A stretch of 64,000 bases of DNA from Chlorobiaceae bacterium (GCA_013334525.1 JAAXXK010000001.1:40868-104867); one strand, 5' to 3'. Counted from the stretch's first letter, positions 28,873 to 37,944 are shown. Notes: a model not told the origin generated them from the sequence alone. Program-made: numbers and translations.

Positions 28873-30225
28873 ATGACCTCTTCCGAAAAGAACGCCCTTG
28901 CAGTATCGCAGTACCTGAACTTTCTTGCCGATATTTTCAGGCAACGCATAAATCACACCTTCGATCCGGCCAGCCCTTCGCCAATACTGTCGGATGTCAG
29001 GAAGATCGTATCGGTGAAAGACGATTCCGAACTCTCGGTTTTCATCAGGGCCAACCATCTCTCTCCCGAAGAGATCGTTGTGCTGCTTCTTGCCTTTGTG
29101 CCCCATGTACAGCCGGAGTTCTTCGACTCGGTGATCAACCAGCAGCTGTCGCAGTCGGGCGATTTTCCGCAGATAGGCGGTACGAGGGGAAAGCAGTCCC
29201 GGGGATTTTTGCCGACGGGGGAGACCGCGCTGTTCATCCTGGCGGGAAACAACCTGCATAAGCGATTCGACTCCCTGGCGCTCTTTGGTTCGGAACATTT
29301 TTTTGCCCGAAAGAACCTCATATGGCTCGATCAGCCGGAAGCGGGGGAGCCGCCGTTGAGCGGCAAACTGATGATGGCCGGCGACTACCTTGAACTGTTC
29401 GTCCACGGCAAATTCCTCAGGCCTCAGATCTCCATGGATTTTCCTGCCGAGTACATCACCACGGAGCTGACAGAGAACGACCTTGTGCTTCCGGAGCAGA
29501 CCATCAATGAGCTGAAAGAGCTCGAGAACTGGATTCGGTACCACGATGTGATGATGGAGCAGTGGAGCATGAAACGATGGCTGAAGCCCGGTTACAGGGC
29601 CCTGTTCCATGGATTGCCGGGTACGGGCAAGACCCTTGCGGCCATGATCCTCGGGAAGAAAACCGGGAGGGAAGTTTTTCGGATCGACCTTTCCATGGTT
29701 GTCTCCAAGTTCATCGGCGAGACTGAAAAAAATCTTTCGCAACTCTTCGAGCGGGCGAAAAGCAAGGAGTGGATCCTGTTTTTCGACGAGGCGGACGCGC
29801 TGTTCGGTAAAAGGACCAATATTCGCGATGCCCACGACAAGTACGCCAACCAGGAGGTCTCCTACCTGCTCCAGCGCATAGAAAACCACGACGGGCTGGT
29901 GATACTTGCCTCAAATTTCAAGTCCAACATCGACGATGCCTTTATCAGGCGCTTCCAGTCGGTGATCTACTTCCCGTTGCCCAGGCCTGAAGAGCGCTTT
30001 TCTATATGGCGGAAAGCTTTTCCCGTGGTCAAAAACCTGCAGATCCCCGATGAGCGGCAACTGATGGAGATCGCCAGGAAATACGAGATCAGCGGGGCCG
30101 GCATCGTCAATGTGGTTCAGTTCTGCTGTATCGAGGCGCTTGCCGACAACTCGATGCAGATCACTTACGAGCGGATCAAGGCCGGAATTGAACGGGAGTT
30201 CCAGAAGGAGGGGAAAGTCTTCTGA
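28873..30225 (+). CDS. AAA+ ATPase of the eCIS (Afp15/Pvc15-like)
   Basis: 450 residues. Walker A GLPGTGKT lies at ~247-254, Walker B ILFFDEADALFG at ~301-312, and a sensor/arginine-finger segment (LASNFKSNIDDAFIRRF) follows. The N-terminal ~200 residues are the family's own domain. Afp15/Pvc15 ATPases are a hallmark of eCIS clusters and are needed for assembly or cargo loading. This is the last gene of the cluster; it converges with trmH 21 bases downstream. Confidence 0.93.
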   Translation: MTSSEKNALAVSQYLNFLADIFRQRINHTFDPASPSPILSDVRKIVSVKDDSELSVFIRANHLSPEEIVVLLLAFVPHVQPEFFDSVINQQLSQSGDFPQIGGTRGKQSRGFLPTGETALFILAGNNLHKRFDSLALFGSEHFFARKNLIWLDQPEAGEPPLSGKLMMAGDYLELFVHGKFLRPQISMDFPAEYITTELTENDLVLPEQTINELKELENWIRYHDVMMEQWSMKRWLKPGYRALFHGLPGTGKTLAAMILGKKTGREVFRIDLSMVVSKFIGETEKNLSQLFERAKSKEWILFFDEADALFGKRTNIRDAHDKYANQEVSYLLQRIENHDGLVILASNFKSNIDDAFIRRFQSVIYFPLPRPEERFSIWRKAFPVVKNLQIPDERQLMEIARKYEISGAGIVNVVQFCCIEALADNSMQITYERIKAGIEREFQKEGKVF

Positions 30226-30246
30226 TGGTACCGTTCCTGCCCGTTG

Positions 30247-30912
30247 TCACTCCATCGCCTCGTCGGTCATGAACGCCCCGTTGTCGTCGAGCTCCGGATA
30301 GGGTTTGCCCTTTTCGCGAAGTATTGAACTCAGGCGGGGATAGGTGTATTCGAAGAGCAGGCGCCTGAACTCATCGTCCGAAAACTGCCTTGAGCGGTAG
30401 AGCCCGGCGGCTTCACGTTGACGCTGGGCTTCGAACAGGATGACGGCTGCGGCGACCGATACGTTCAGGGAGTCGACTATGCCGCACATGGGAATGTAGA
30501 CGCATTGGTCAGCCTGTTTCAGGGCCTCTTCCGAGGGCCCGCCAAGCTCCTCCCCGACCATGATGGCCGTCGGCCTGGTATAGTCGATTGACCTGAAATC
30601 GACCGCCTCAGGCCTGAATGTGGCGACAAGGATCTGCATGCCCTGTTGCCTCAGCCCATCGCAGACCGGACCTACTGAATCCCCAAGGCTTACCTTTACC
30701 CATTTGCTTGCGCCGGCGGCAGTGTTCTGCCTGGTCCGGATGTATGAACGGGATGAAACGGCATGCATCTGGTGGATGCCGACTGCATCGCAACTTCTTA
30801 TGATGGCCGCAAGGTTGTGCGCCTTGTTCACGTTCTCCATGACAAGGGTAAGATCGGTCTGCCGCTGTTCGAGCAGTCGGCGTATTTTGTGGAATCGTTC
30901 CGGAGCGATCAA
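30247..30912 (-). CDS. trmH: tRNA (guanosine(18)-2'-O)-methyltransferase TrmH
   Basis: 221 residues of the SpoU/SPOUT family, transferring a methyl group from S-adenosylmethionine to the 2'-OH of G18 in tRNA. The sequence closely follows E. coli TrmH: QTDLTLVMENVNKAHNLAAI, then VDFRSIDYTRPTAIMVGEE, and the knot motif IPMCGIVDSLNVSVAAA. The C-terminal extension (FEYTYPRLSSILREKGKPYP) is also TrmH-like. Full length, ATG at 30912. It is convergent with the eCIS operon and unrelated to it. Confidence 0.95.
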   Translation of the reverse strand: MIAPERFHKIRRLLEQRQTDLTLVMENVNKAHNLAAIIRSCDAVGIHQMHAVSSRSYIRTRQNTAAGASKWVKVSLGDSVGPVCDGLRQQGMQILVATFRPEAVDFRSIDYTRPTAIMVGEELGGPSEEALKQADQCVYIPMCGIVDSLNVSVAAAVILFEAQRQREAAGLYRSRQFSDDEFRRLLFEYTYPRLSSILREKGKPYPELDDNGAFMTDEAME

Positions 30913-31236
30913 TATATGAGGGTTTGTTTGAACGTAAATGGTCGTCGATACAAGACAAGAAAGCTTTTTTTTACAAGTTCTTCAATCGAAGCCCCGCCCT
31001 CCTTCTTTTGCCTTGTGGCGGTTTCCTGTAGGGCGCACGATAGAGGCCGTATATGATTTAAGTTGTCGAGGGGCTTAAAATTCTGCATATATCAAATTAA
31101 GGAAAAAGGGGTTACGGTAACGATATTCTGTTATTTCACGATTTTGCCGTGACGACATACTGAACCATCGAACCGCCGATCTTGTTGTGGCTAATATATG
31201 CACGACCTTCATAGGTAGTGTGACGACTGGAAGAAC
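30913..31236. other. divergent intergenic region between trmH and the first phosphoesterase
   Basis: 324 bases between two genes reading away from each other, so it must hold both promoters. It is AT-rich at 31020-31110. GGTTACGGTAACG near 31111-31123 contains the short palindrome GTTAC-G-GTAAC. I see no gene, RNA or terminator. Confidence 0.5.
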
Positions 31237-32322
31237 GTGATTGTAAACATGCGTCTGCATCAGAAAAAACATCCGCACCTGGAACGGCTGCTTACGACAG
31301 CAAAGACCATTTCGCTCGAAAGTTCATCAAGGGTGCTCATCCTGAGCGATCTGCACATGGGCAATGGCGGTCGGCGCGACGAGTTCAAACGCAACGCCGA
31401 TATTGTGCAGTCGATGCTTGAGGACTATTACCTTCCTGAGAGGTACAGCCTGGTGCTGAACGGCGATGTGGAGGAGCTGTTCAAGTTTTCGGTCGAAGAC
31501 ATCGCCGAACGCTGGGGTGCGGTCTATGACCTGTTCCTCCGGTTTGAAAAGAACGGTTTTCTCTGGAAGACATACGGTAACCACGATGCAGACCTCTTCG
31601 AGGAGCGCAACTACAGGCTCTCAGGTCACCTGCTCGAATCGATCAGGTTCATGTTCGGCGATGAGGCATTGCTGCTGTTCCACGGCCACCAGGCGTCGAT
31701 TCTCCTTTGGGAAACCTATCCGATTGTCAGCCGTGCCGTTGTGCTGTTCCTTCGCTACATTGCCAAGCCCATGGGGATCAGGAATTTTTCCTCCGCCTAC
31801 AACAGCCGTCGTCGTTTTGCCATCGAAAAATCGATCTACGATTTCTCGAACCAGGCCAAGATCGTCTCCATTATCGGCCATACCCATCGTCCTTTGTTCG
31901 AATCCCTCTCCAAGGTGGATAACCTGAACTACCAGATCGAGGAGCTTTGCCGGGCCTATTCATCGGCAGCGCAGGATGAACGGCTTGCTATCCAGGAGCA
32001 GATCTCCGACTTGAAGATCATGCTTGACGCCTGTTTCACCGAAGGTAAAAAGATCGGCCTTCGCAGTGGACGCTACAACAACATCGTCATTCCGAGCGTT
32101 TTCAACTCCGGGTGCGCCATCGGCAAGCGGGGCGTTACCGCCCTGGAGATTGACGGCGACAGGATTCGCCTTGTGTACTGGTTCAAGGGCAAGCAGGGGC
32201 GCCGCTTCGTCAGCGACCGGAACAACCACCCTGAACAGCTGGGCAACACCGGCTTCTACCGCATCGTCCTTAACGAGGACCATCTCGATTACGTCTTTTC
32301 CCGCATCCGCCTGCTGGCCTGA
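31237..32322 (+). CDS. calcineurin-like metallophosphoesterase (copy 1)
   Basis: 361 residues with all five metal-binding blocks of the family: LSDLHMGNGG, LNGDVEEL, YGNHDAD, FHGHQAS and GHTHRPL. Two metal ions would be bound and a phosphoester cleaved; the substrate is unknown. There is no signal peptide, so it is cytoplasmic. The start may be GTG 31237 or ATG 31249 (MRLHQKKHPHLERLL), which sits at a normal distance from GGAAGA. A close paralogue lies 240 bases downstream on the same strand. Their shared extra segment RYIAKPMGIRNFS is not part of the generic fold. Confidence 0.9.
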   Translation: MIVNMRLHQKKHPHLERLLTTAKTISLESSSRVLILSDLHMGNGGRRDEFKRNADIVQSMLEDYYLPERYSLVLNGDVEELFKFSVEDIAERWGAVYDLFLRFEKNGFLWKTYGNHDADLFEERNYRLSGHLLESIRFMFGDEALLLFHGHQASILLWETYPIVSRAVVLFLRYIAKPMGIRNFSSAYNSRRRFAIEKSIYDFSNQAKIVSIIGHTHRPLFESLSKVDNLNYQIEELCRAYSSAAQDERLAIQEQISDLKIMLDACFTEGKKIGLRSGRYNNIVIPSVFNSGCAIGKRGVTALEIDGDRIRLVYWFKGKQGRRFVSDRNNHPEQLGNTGFYRIVLNEDHLDYVFSRIRLLA

Positions 32323-32562
32323 GCGCCGGCCATACCTCTGTCCGTTCTCTCACCTGAAGAGTTAACCTGAAGTTGACAAATCGATAAGCAGGATTCTCAT
32401 ACCTTGCATAGGGTTGACTTGATCAATCTGTTTAACTGATCGGGCAGTCATATTTGTTGACTTGCCATCAACGTTCAAGGGACGGTTTATCGAAGTTCCC
32501 GTCGGAATGTTCAATACCGCAAAGACGCTTGTTATAGCGGCGGTCGAATCCACTATCAATCG

Positions 32563-33699
32563 ATGAAGAAATACATCCGGGGAAGATATTCCGATCTCGA
32601 ACGACTGCTGGAGACAGCAAGGCCTGTTCCCATAGATCACTCCTCACGGATTGTGGTATTCAGCGATCTTCATATGGGCGACGGAAGCCGCAATGATGAG
32701 TTCCTGCATAACTCACAGCTGTTTGAGACGGTACTTGAAAAGCATTATCTCTCGAGACGCTTCAGCCTGGTGCTTAACGGCGATATCGAGGAGCTGATGA
32801 AGTTCAGCAGCAGGAGCATTGCCCAGGAGTGGAGCCGCATTTACGACCTCTTTCTCAGTTTCAGGACAAACGGTTTTTTCTGGAAGATTTACGGAAACCA
32901 TGATCTTGGACTGCTTGAGGAAAAGGAGTACCGCCTTGCGCCATGGCTCGTCGAGTCGCTGGCGTTCCGGTACGGCTCCGATACGATCCTGCTGTTTCAC
33001 GGCCACCAGGCCTCGGCACTCCTCAATGAGTCCTCATCGATAATAAGCCGCTCGCTATTCTACCTGCTGAGATACATCGCAAAGCCTGCCGGTATCCGCA
33101 ATTATTCAGTGTCGCACAAAAGCCGGAAACGCTATGTCATCGAGCAGGCGGTCTATGACTTTTCAAACCGGTCACGAATCATCTCGATCATTGGCCATAC
33201 CCATCGCCCCCTGTTCGAATCGCTCTCGAAAGTCGATTACCTGAACTACCGTATTGAAGACCTTTGCCGGGCTTACCCATCAGCCGACCATGAACAACGG
33301 ATCAGTATAGAGGATGAGATCGTTCGCCTGAAAGAGGAACTTGACGGATGTTACCGCAAAGGGTTCCGGAAAAGCCTTCGGAGCGGCCGCTATGGCAACA
33401 TAACCATTCCCAGTATCTTCAACTCCGGTTGCGCCATCGGCAAGCGCGGGGTTACAGCCATTGAAATCGAAGATGGTATGATCAGGCTTGTTCAATGGCA
33501 CAACGGCCAGTTGCACAAACGGGTTTCGAATGGGGCGAGCTCTTTGCAGGAGCCAGAAGAGTGCGGACTCTTCAGGGTAGTGCTCAACGAGGATCGCCTC
33601 GATTATATTTTTTCGAGAATCAGGCTCCTGGCTCGAAGCAAGGATGAGGCGCGGCCTTATGAGGCGGGAAAGCTGAAGGCCTGTCCATCCTTTATTTAA
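32563..33699 (+). CDS. calcineurin-like metallophosphoesterase (copy 2)
   Basis: 378 residues, clearly a tandem duplicate of the preceding gene: FSDLHMGDGS, LNGDIEEL, YGNHDLG, FHGHQAS and IGHTHRPLFESLSKVD line up along the whole length. All metal ligands are kept, so both copies should be active. The C terminus carries about 20 extra residues (RSKDEARPYEAGKLKACPSF). The 240-base gap between the copies suggests a separate promoter. Possible substrates include phosphorylated lipids or nucleotides; sequence does not decide. Confidence 0.9.
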   Translation: MKKYIRGRYSDLERLLETARPVPIDHSSRIVVFSDLHMGDGSRNDEFLHNSQLFETVLEKHYLSRRFSLVLNGDIEELMKFSSRSIAQEWSRIYDLFLSFRTNGFFWKIYGNHDLGLLEEKEYRLAPWLVESLAFRYGSDTILLFHGHQASALLNESSSIISRSLFYLLRYIAKPAGIRNYSVSHKSRKRYVIEQAVYDFSNRSRIISIIGHTHRPLFESLSKVDYLNYRIEDLCRAYPSADHEQRISIEDEIVRLKEELDGCYRKGFRKSLRSGRYGNITIPSIFNSGCAIGKRGVTAIEIEDGMIRLVQWHNGQLHKRVSNGASSLQEPEECGLFRVVLNEDRLDYIFSRIRLLARSKDEARPYEAGKLKACPSFI

Positions 33700-33795
33700 C
33701 CATAACGTTTCACGAACGCCACGATTGGACAACACTCGTTTGCTATTCTTGCATATGACTCATTGACAGGAAATTTAACTATTGAAAGGAGCCCG

Positions 33796-34296
33796 ATGCA
33801 TCACAAAAAAATTCCGATGGTGACGGACAAGAGAATCGCACTGGTAGCTCACGACAACAAGAAGAGGGATTTGCTCGAATGGGCAAGATACAATCGGTCG
33901 CTTCTGGAGCACCATGAAATCTATGCGACCGGGACGACAGGCGAGACGCTGATTCGGGAACTCGGCCTTGAGATCAACACCCTTCAAAGCGGTCCATTGG
34001 GTGGCGATCAGCAGATCGGAGCAAAGATTGTCAGCAACGAGATAGATTTCCTGATCTTTTTCTGGGACCCGCTGGAGCCGCAGCCTCACGACCCTGACGT
34101 CAAGGCACTCCTCAGGATGGCAGTGGTCTGGAACATCCCGATAGCCTGTAACCGCGCTACGGCAGATTTTATGATCTCATCTCCCCTGATGAATGGTGGA
34201 TATATCCGCCTTGTACCGGATTATGACGAGTACCGATCGAGGAGATCAGTAAAGAATGGCGGATTGGCAACAGTCTCCTTTACGTCTGGTTTCTGA
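33796..34296 (+). CDS. mgsA: methylglyoxal synthase
   Basis: 166 residues. It converts dihydroxyacetone phosphate to methylglyoxal and phosphate, a bypass used when phosphate is scarce. The family signature is strong: RIALVAHDNKK, ATGTTGETL, LQSGPLGGDQQIGAKI, FFWDPLEPQPHDPDVKALLR and NIPIACNRATADF, including the catalytic Asp and phosphate-binding Thr-Gly-Thr. The ATG at 33796 has AAAGGAG five bases upstream (33785-33791), so I prefer it to a TTG at 33763. Its place among phosphate-related genes fits its allosteric inhibition by phosphate in known enzymes. Confidence 0.96.
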   Translation: MHHKKIPMVTDKRIALVAHDNKKRDLLEWARYNRSLLEHHEIYATGTTGETLIRELGLEINTLQSGPLGGDQQIGAKIVSNEIDFLIFFWDPLEPQPHDPDVKALLRMAVVWNIPIACNRATADFMISSPLMNGGYIRLVPDYDEYRSRRSVKNGGLATVSFTSGF

Positions 34297-34493
34297 GTGT
34301 TCGAAGGCGCTTTTAACGGATATTCCTGCTTTTCCTTCCCCTGTGCAATGCAGGCCGGACATCGTTATCGCAAGCAACCTCTGCGGTCGTGATTCCAGGG
34401 CAGGGATATTCGTTTTTTTTATTTGATCAGCCGGATCTTTCCGGCCAGGTATTGCCTGATGAGAATATCGGCAAGGGGGGCGAAGCCCTTGTG

Positions 34494-35234
34494 TCAGGTA
34501 AGGCTTGTTCGAAGCTCTTCCCAAAGTGCCTTGTAAGCTTTTGCCGCAGTTGATTCAGGGCGGGCGGCATTGAGCGGCGCCCGGTAAAGGCCCATTTTTT
34601 CGACTTCGGAACTGTACGGGATGGTTCTTGAGAGCACTTCGGGGGTGTTGCTGAATTGATCGACGATATCCCTGTGCATGGTTTTTCTTCTCTCCTCCAT
34701 GGAGAAAAATGCACGAATTTTAGAAGTATCTAGTTTATTGTCATCAAAAAAAGATTTCAGCTGAAAAAATGTCCTTATGGACAGCGTTGTCGGGATAAGG
34801 GGCACCAGGATGATGTCTGAAGCGGCAAAGACGCTTTCAGAAAGAAGGGTAAGGTTCGGCGGGCAGTCAAAAAAAATGTATCCATACTCCTGGCTGAGTT
34901 CTGAAAGGTTTTTTTTGAGCTTTTTCAGGGGATTTTTCTCTTCTGAAAGTTCGATATCGAGATTCCTGTAGGTGATGTCGGATGGGAGCAGGTCGAGATG
35001 GTCGAAATCGGTAGCCTTGATATTCCTGTAGATTTTCTTGCTGCCTTTCAGGAATTTGTTGCTGTTATACTTTTCCGACGCGGTTATCCTGAAGTAATAT
35101 GAGCTCGCGCCCTGTGGGTCCAGATCGCAGATAAGGGTTTGAACATTATCTTTGGATGCCAGATAGGACAAATTGACAGCAGCAGCCGTTTTGCCAACGC
35201 CACCCTTGATGCTGTAAAGCGCTATGGTTTTCAT
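34494..35234 (-). CDS. ParA/MinD-family ATPase linked to the CHAD gene
   Basis: 246 residues. The deviant Walker A motif [17 protein letters not shown] at the N terminus, the switch II region [12 protein letters not shown] and the [20 protein letters not shown] block place it in the ParA/Soj/McdA group that positions DNA or protein cargo on the nucleoid. No ParB partner or parS-like repeat is nearby. It starts one base after the CHAD stop codon, so it is made with a polyphosphate-binding-type protein. A role in placing polyphosphate granules is an attractive inference, not shown. Confidence 0.9.
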   Translation of the reverse strand: MKTIALYSIKGGVGKTAAAVNLSYLASKDNVQTLICDLDPQGASSYYFRITASEKYNSNKFLKGSKKIYRNIKATDFDHLDLLPSDITYRNLDIELSEEKNPLKKLKKNLSELSQEYGYIFFDCPPNLTLLSESVFAASDIILVPLIPTTLSIRTFFQLKSFFDDNKLDTSKIRAFFSMEERRKTMHRDIVDQFSNTPEVLSRTIPYSSEVEKMGLYRAPLNAARPESTAAKAYKALWEELRTSLT

Positions 35235-35235
35235 T

Positions 35236-36804
35236 CTACTGCAGGCTGGTTACAATTTCGTCGAACAGTTTACCGGTTTCTTCGTTATCAAATCCGGTGA
35301 AGGTTTCCTGGAAATGGTCCCTTGCCTTTTCCTTTTCCCTGTGGAGTGAGGCAATGAGGCCGCCGATTGCCGCTGCCTCCATGATGTTGCCTCCATCGAC
35401 CTTCAGTGATTCGAGACGGGTTTGCAGGAAAACCATCTGAACCGATATGTCTACGAATGTACCAAGATTATCCTGAAGTTCCTTAAGGTGCCGGATCAGG
35501 CGGCCGGCACTTCTTGACGGCAGTAAAGAGGAGAAGAATTCGAAAAGATACCTTAGTTTCTTGCACTCTATCCTTAGGGCGTGAAGTTCCTGGTCGTCAG
35601 CTTTAGTTTCGATTCGACGGCCGTGAACGATCACTTTTTTCCACGCCTTCCTGATGGACCTTGCTGCGATCTCCTTTGTCGGGAGAGCTGATTTGGGCGC
35701 TTGCTCCTGGTCAGGAAGTTGATCGTGTCCGATGAAATCCTTCCATTCATCCATAAATGCGATGTAATCTGCGCTTGAGAGGTATCGGCAGAATTGCTTG
35801 TGCCGTATACGCCTGGCCTCGTCGATATCGTTAAAAAATGGGGTCAGGGAGTCGTGGAGTGATGCAGGCAGAAGTTTTGTGTACTCCTCCTTTCGGAGAA
35901 GATAGACATCGCAGTCACGAAGCTCGTTGGTGCGTTTACCCAGTTCGCGCAATCCGGAAAGGAACCACGCTGTCTTGTGGGGGTCGAATACTCCGTTCAG
36001 CTGCCTGAGTATCGATCTTGTTCGACGAACGGCGACCCGGAAGTCATGCAGAAATTCGGAATCGATATTTTTGCGTATGCCATGTTCGTTCAATTGCAGG
36101 ATTGAAGTGGTGAACTGCAAAAGGCGCCTGATGTTTTCATGGATCGTCGCCTCGCCGTCGAGTTGCATGTGGAACTTTGAAGAGTAGCCCCTCGAAGATG
36201 GCCCAGCCTCTTTCATGATCATCAGGAATCGCTCCCTGAAGCCGGTAATACGATAGGAGTCCACTTGCTCCGGCAATGCCTTGAGCGTCTGCGACAATTC
36301 CCTGTGATAGCCCTTGAGCGGTGTTATCGTAAAAAACTTTGCAAAAGTGCCTTGATTTATCCTTTCCGCATCCTGCAACGATTCGGAATTCAGGATTGCG
36401 ATGGTTTTTTTGTTTTCGTCGAGGACCTTCCAGGATGAGACGAAAACATCGATGGTCCCGTTACGTATGAATGACCTGATATCACTGCACTGTTCGAGCA
36501 TCTTTTTTGCTTTGCAGTCACTCAGTGCAGAAGGGAAGAACGACGTGGGAGTGCCGTTAATAAAACTTTCCGCCTGGATGATGCCGGTATCCAGATCTGT
36601 CAGGTAAAGGATTCCTTTTATTCTGACGACGACTATGCCTTTGTGGAACGCATGTTCTTCAAACGTATCATAGAATACCTGCCGCTCTCTGCTTGAAGAG
36701 ATTTTTCGCAGACTCCACTCAGACGGAAGAGTGTTTCCGTCCGGCAGGTCACGAGATGAGTTCTCGCCGACCCTGAAATAGAGTGTTTCAGGAGGGTTAC
36801 TCAT
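35236..36804 (-). CDS. CHAD-domain protein with a degenerate N-terminal CYTH-like domain
   Basis: 522 residues. Residues ~225-515 form a CHAD domain: paired helices with conserved His/Arg/Lys, seen as [27 protein letters not shown] and [22 protein letters not shown] domains bind polyphosphate and localise to its granules. The N-terminal part ([29 protein letters not shown]) resembles a CYTH triphosphate-tunnel domain but lacks the ExExK start motif, so it is probably not a triphosphatase. Its ATG (36804-36802) overlaps the stop of the upstream LRR gene by one base. Confidence 0.88.
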   Translation of the reverse strand: MSNPPETLYFRVGENSSRDLPDGNTLPSEWSLRKISSSRERQVFYDTFEEHAFHKGIVVVRIKGILYLTDLDTGIIQAESFINGTPTSFFPSALSDCKAKKMLEQCSDIRSFIRNGTIDVFVSSWKVLDENKKTIAILNSESLQDAERINQGTFAKFFTITPLKGYHRELSQTLKALPEQVDSYRITGFRERFLMIMKEAGPSSRGYSSKFHMQLDGEATIHENIRRLLQFTTSILQLNEHGIRKNIDSEFLHDFRVAVRRTRSILRQLNGVFDPHKTAWFLSGLRELGKRTNELRDCDVYLLRKEEYTKLLPASLHDSLTPFFNDIDEARRIRHKQFCRYLSSADYIAFMDEWKDFIGHDQLPDQEQAPKSALPTKEIAARSIRKAWKKVIVHGRRIETKADDQELHALRIECKKLRYLFEFFSSLLPSRSAGRLIRHLKELQDNLGTFVDISVQMVFLQTRLESLKVDGGNIMEAAAIGGLIASLHREKEKARDHFQETFTGFDNEETGKLFDEIVTSLQ

Positions 36805-37691
36805 CAGCAGGTTACATGGATTGCAGATGTTGTCATTGAAAGGTGCAGATGATCGATAATACCCTGGCGGCAGTAATGGCCCGCGATTTCATGCACAAGC
36901 CTGAAACTCACCGTTTCCGACTCCTGGTGGCTTGCAGGTTTCAGGGCGGTTTCGCCTGGATTGATCGGGTTGCCTGAGGAGTTGAACGATCCGGAAACCA
37001 TTTTCGGTGATACTTTAAGGGTATTGAGCAGGTTGCCTGAGCAGTCGAAATCGCCATATACTTCCACCGGGCCGTGTTTCAGGCTTTCCAGGCGATTGCC
37101 GGCGCAGAAGAAATGGCCATCGACAAAATCCGGGCTGCCGGCAAGCGAGGTGAGCCTGTTGTACGAACAGTCGAAATCGTGTCGGACTTCGTCGGGAGAT
37201 TCCTCAAGCGAAATCAAACGGTTGTTTGAGCAGTTGAACGATCCGGTTTCAAGCGGAGAGCCGTGAAGGGTTCCGAGCAGGTTGTCCGAGCAGTCGAACA
37301 TACCTTTTACCTTTTTCGGGGCACCCTTGAGGGAGATCAGCCTGTTTCCCGAACAGTTAAAAGAGCCTTTCACCTTTGCGGGTGCACCTCTCAGGCAAAC
37401 AAGATGGTTTGAAGAGCAGTTGAAATCGCCGTTTACACTATTTGGTCCACCTTCAAGCGAGACGATTAAATTGCTGGAACAGTCAAAACTGCCGACGACT
37501 ACAGGTGCTCCGTCGAGGCTTGTGAGTCTGTTGCCGGAACAGTTGAAGTTTCCCTCAACGATTTCCGGGCAACCTTCAAGCGAGGTAAGACCCATATTGG
37601 AGCAGTCGATATTGCCGGTTCCGTCGAGTGTTCCCATCACATCCCTGAAAGTACGCATCGTCATTTGTCCTTGGTTATATATTGCATTCAT
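36804..37691 (-). CDS. leucine-rich-repeat-like protein with Cys-containing 20-21-residue repeats
   Basis: 295 residues. Residues ~25-245 are ten tandem repeats of 20-21 residues plus a partial one, consensus GxFxCSxNxLxSLxGxPxxV, for example GDFNCSSNHLVCLRGAPAKV. Such repeats, also common in phage and Bacteroidota proteins, form a solenoid with stacked Cys and Asn ladders. There is no signal peptide, so a cytoplasmic binding scaffold is likely. It is the first gene of the operon with CHAD and ParA and shares its stop with the CHAD start (TGATG). A Pho-box-like repeat array lies about 120 bases upstream. The partner it binds is unknown. Confidence 0.85.
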   Translation of the reverse strand: MNAIYNQGQMTMRTFRDVMGTLDGTGNIDCSNMGLTSLEGCPEIVEGNFNCSGNRLTSLDGAPVVVGSFDCSSNLIVSLEGGPNSVNGDFNCSSNHLVCLRGAPAKVKGSFNCSGNRLISLKGAPKKVKGMFDCSDNLLGTLHGSPLETGSFNCSNNRLISLEESPDEVRHDFDCSYNRLTSLAGSPDFVDGHFFCAGNRLESLKHGPVEVYGDFDCSGNLLNTLKVSPKMVSGSFNSSGNPINPGETALKPASHQESETVSFRLVHEIAGHYCRQGIIDHLHLSMTTSAIHVTC

Positions 37692-37813
37692 TTATTTCAA
37701 CTGAGCTTGTCACAGGTTACGAACATCAACCATAACCATGCATGGGTGGTCTTCAACCTTGAATCATTTCGTTCAAGCTTATAATAGGTGATCAATGACC
37801 CATTTTTCTGGAT

Positions 37814-37853
37814 GTTGCATATTGTTAACAGAATCTTGACAAAGACGTTACAG
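37814..37853 (-). promoter_or_regulatory. Pho-box-like array, four 7-bp repeats with 11-bp period
   Basis: Read on the minus strand toward the LRR-CHAD-ParA operon: CTGTAAC, TTGTCAA, CTGTTAA, ATGCAAC, each separated by exactly four bases (plus-strand units start at 37814, 37825, 37836, 37847). Known Pho boxes are CTGTCAT-type 7-bp repeats with four-base spacers, so both the unit and the spacing match. The array lies 123-162 bases upstream of the LRR start. PhoB/PhoP binding is inferred; no phoB gene is in the window. Confidence 0.55.
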
Positions 37854-37944
37854 GCTCCCGATACAGTTTTTCCGTATTGAGATGTCAGATGCATTGGTAA
37901 ATGGATCTGTATTGACGATTTACACTATCAATCATTAACCCTGC

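Noticed and set aside
28423-29889. 488-codon minus-strand frame across the small PFF gene and the AAA+ ATPase
   Set aside because: Antisense to Walker A and B motifs of the ATPase; an artefact of GC-biased codons.
2067-30225. Prophage or R-type pyocin
   Set aside because: There are no head, portal, terminase, integrase or lysis genes, while the AAA+ ATPase, DUF4255 and DUF4157 genes are eCIS hallmarks.
34494-35234. ParA as a plasmid or chromosome partition gene
   Set aside because: No ParB gene, parS-like repeats or replication genes are nearby; it is coupled to a CHAD gene instead.
36800-37691. Regular ~60-63-base repeats, as in a CRISPR or satellite array
   Set aside because: The period is that of 20-21 codons, and the repeats are degenerate at DNA level but conserved as protein, so they are coding solenoid repeats.
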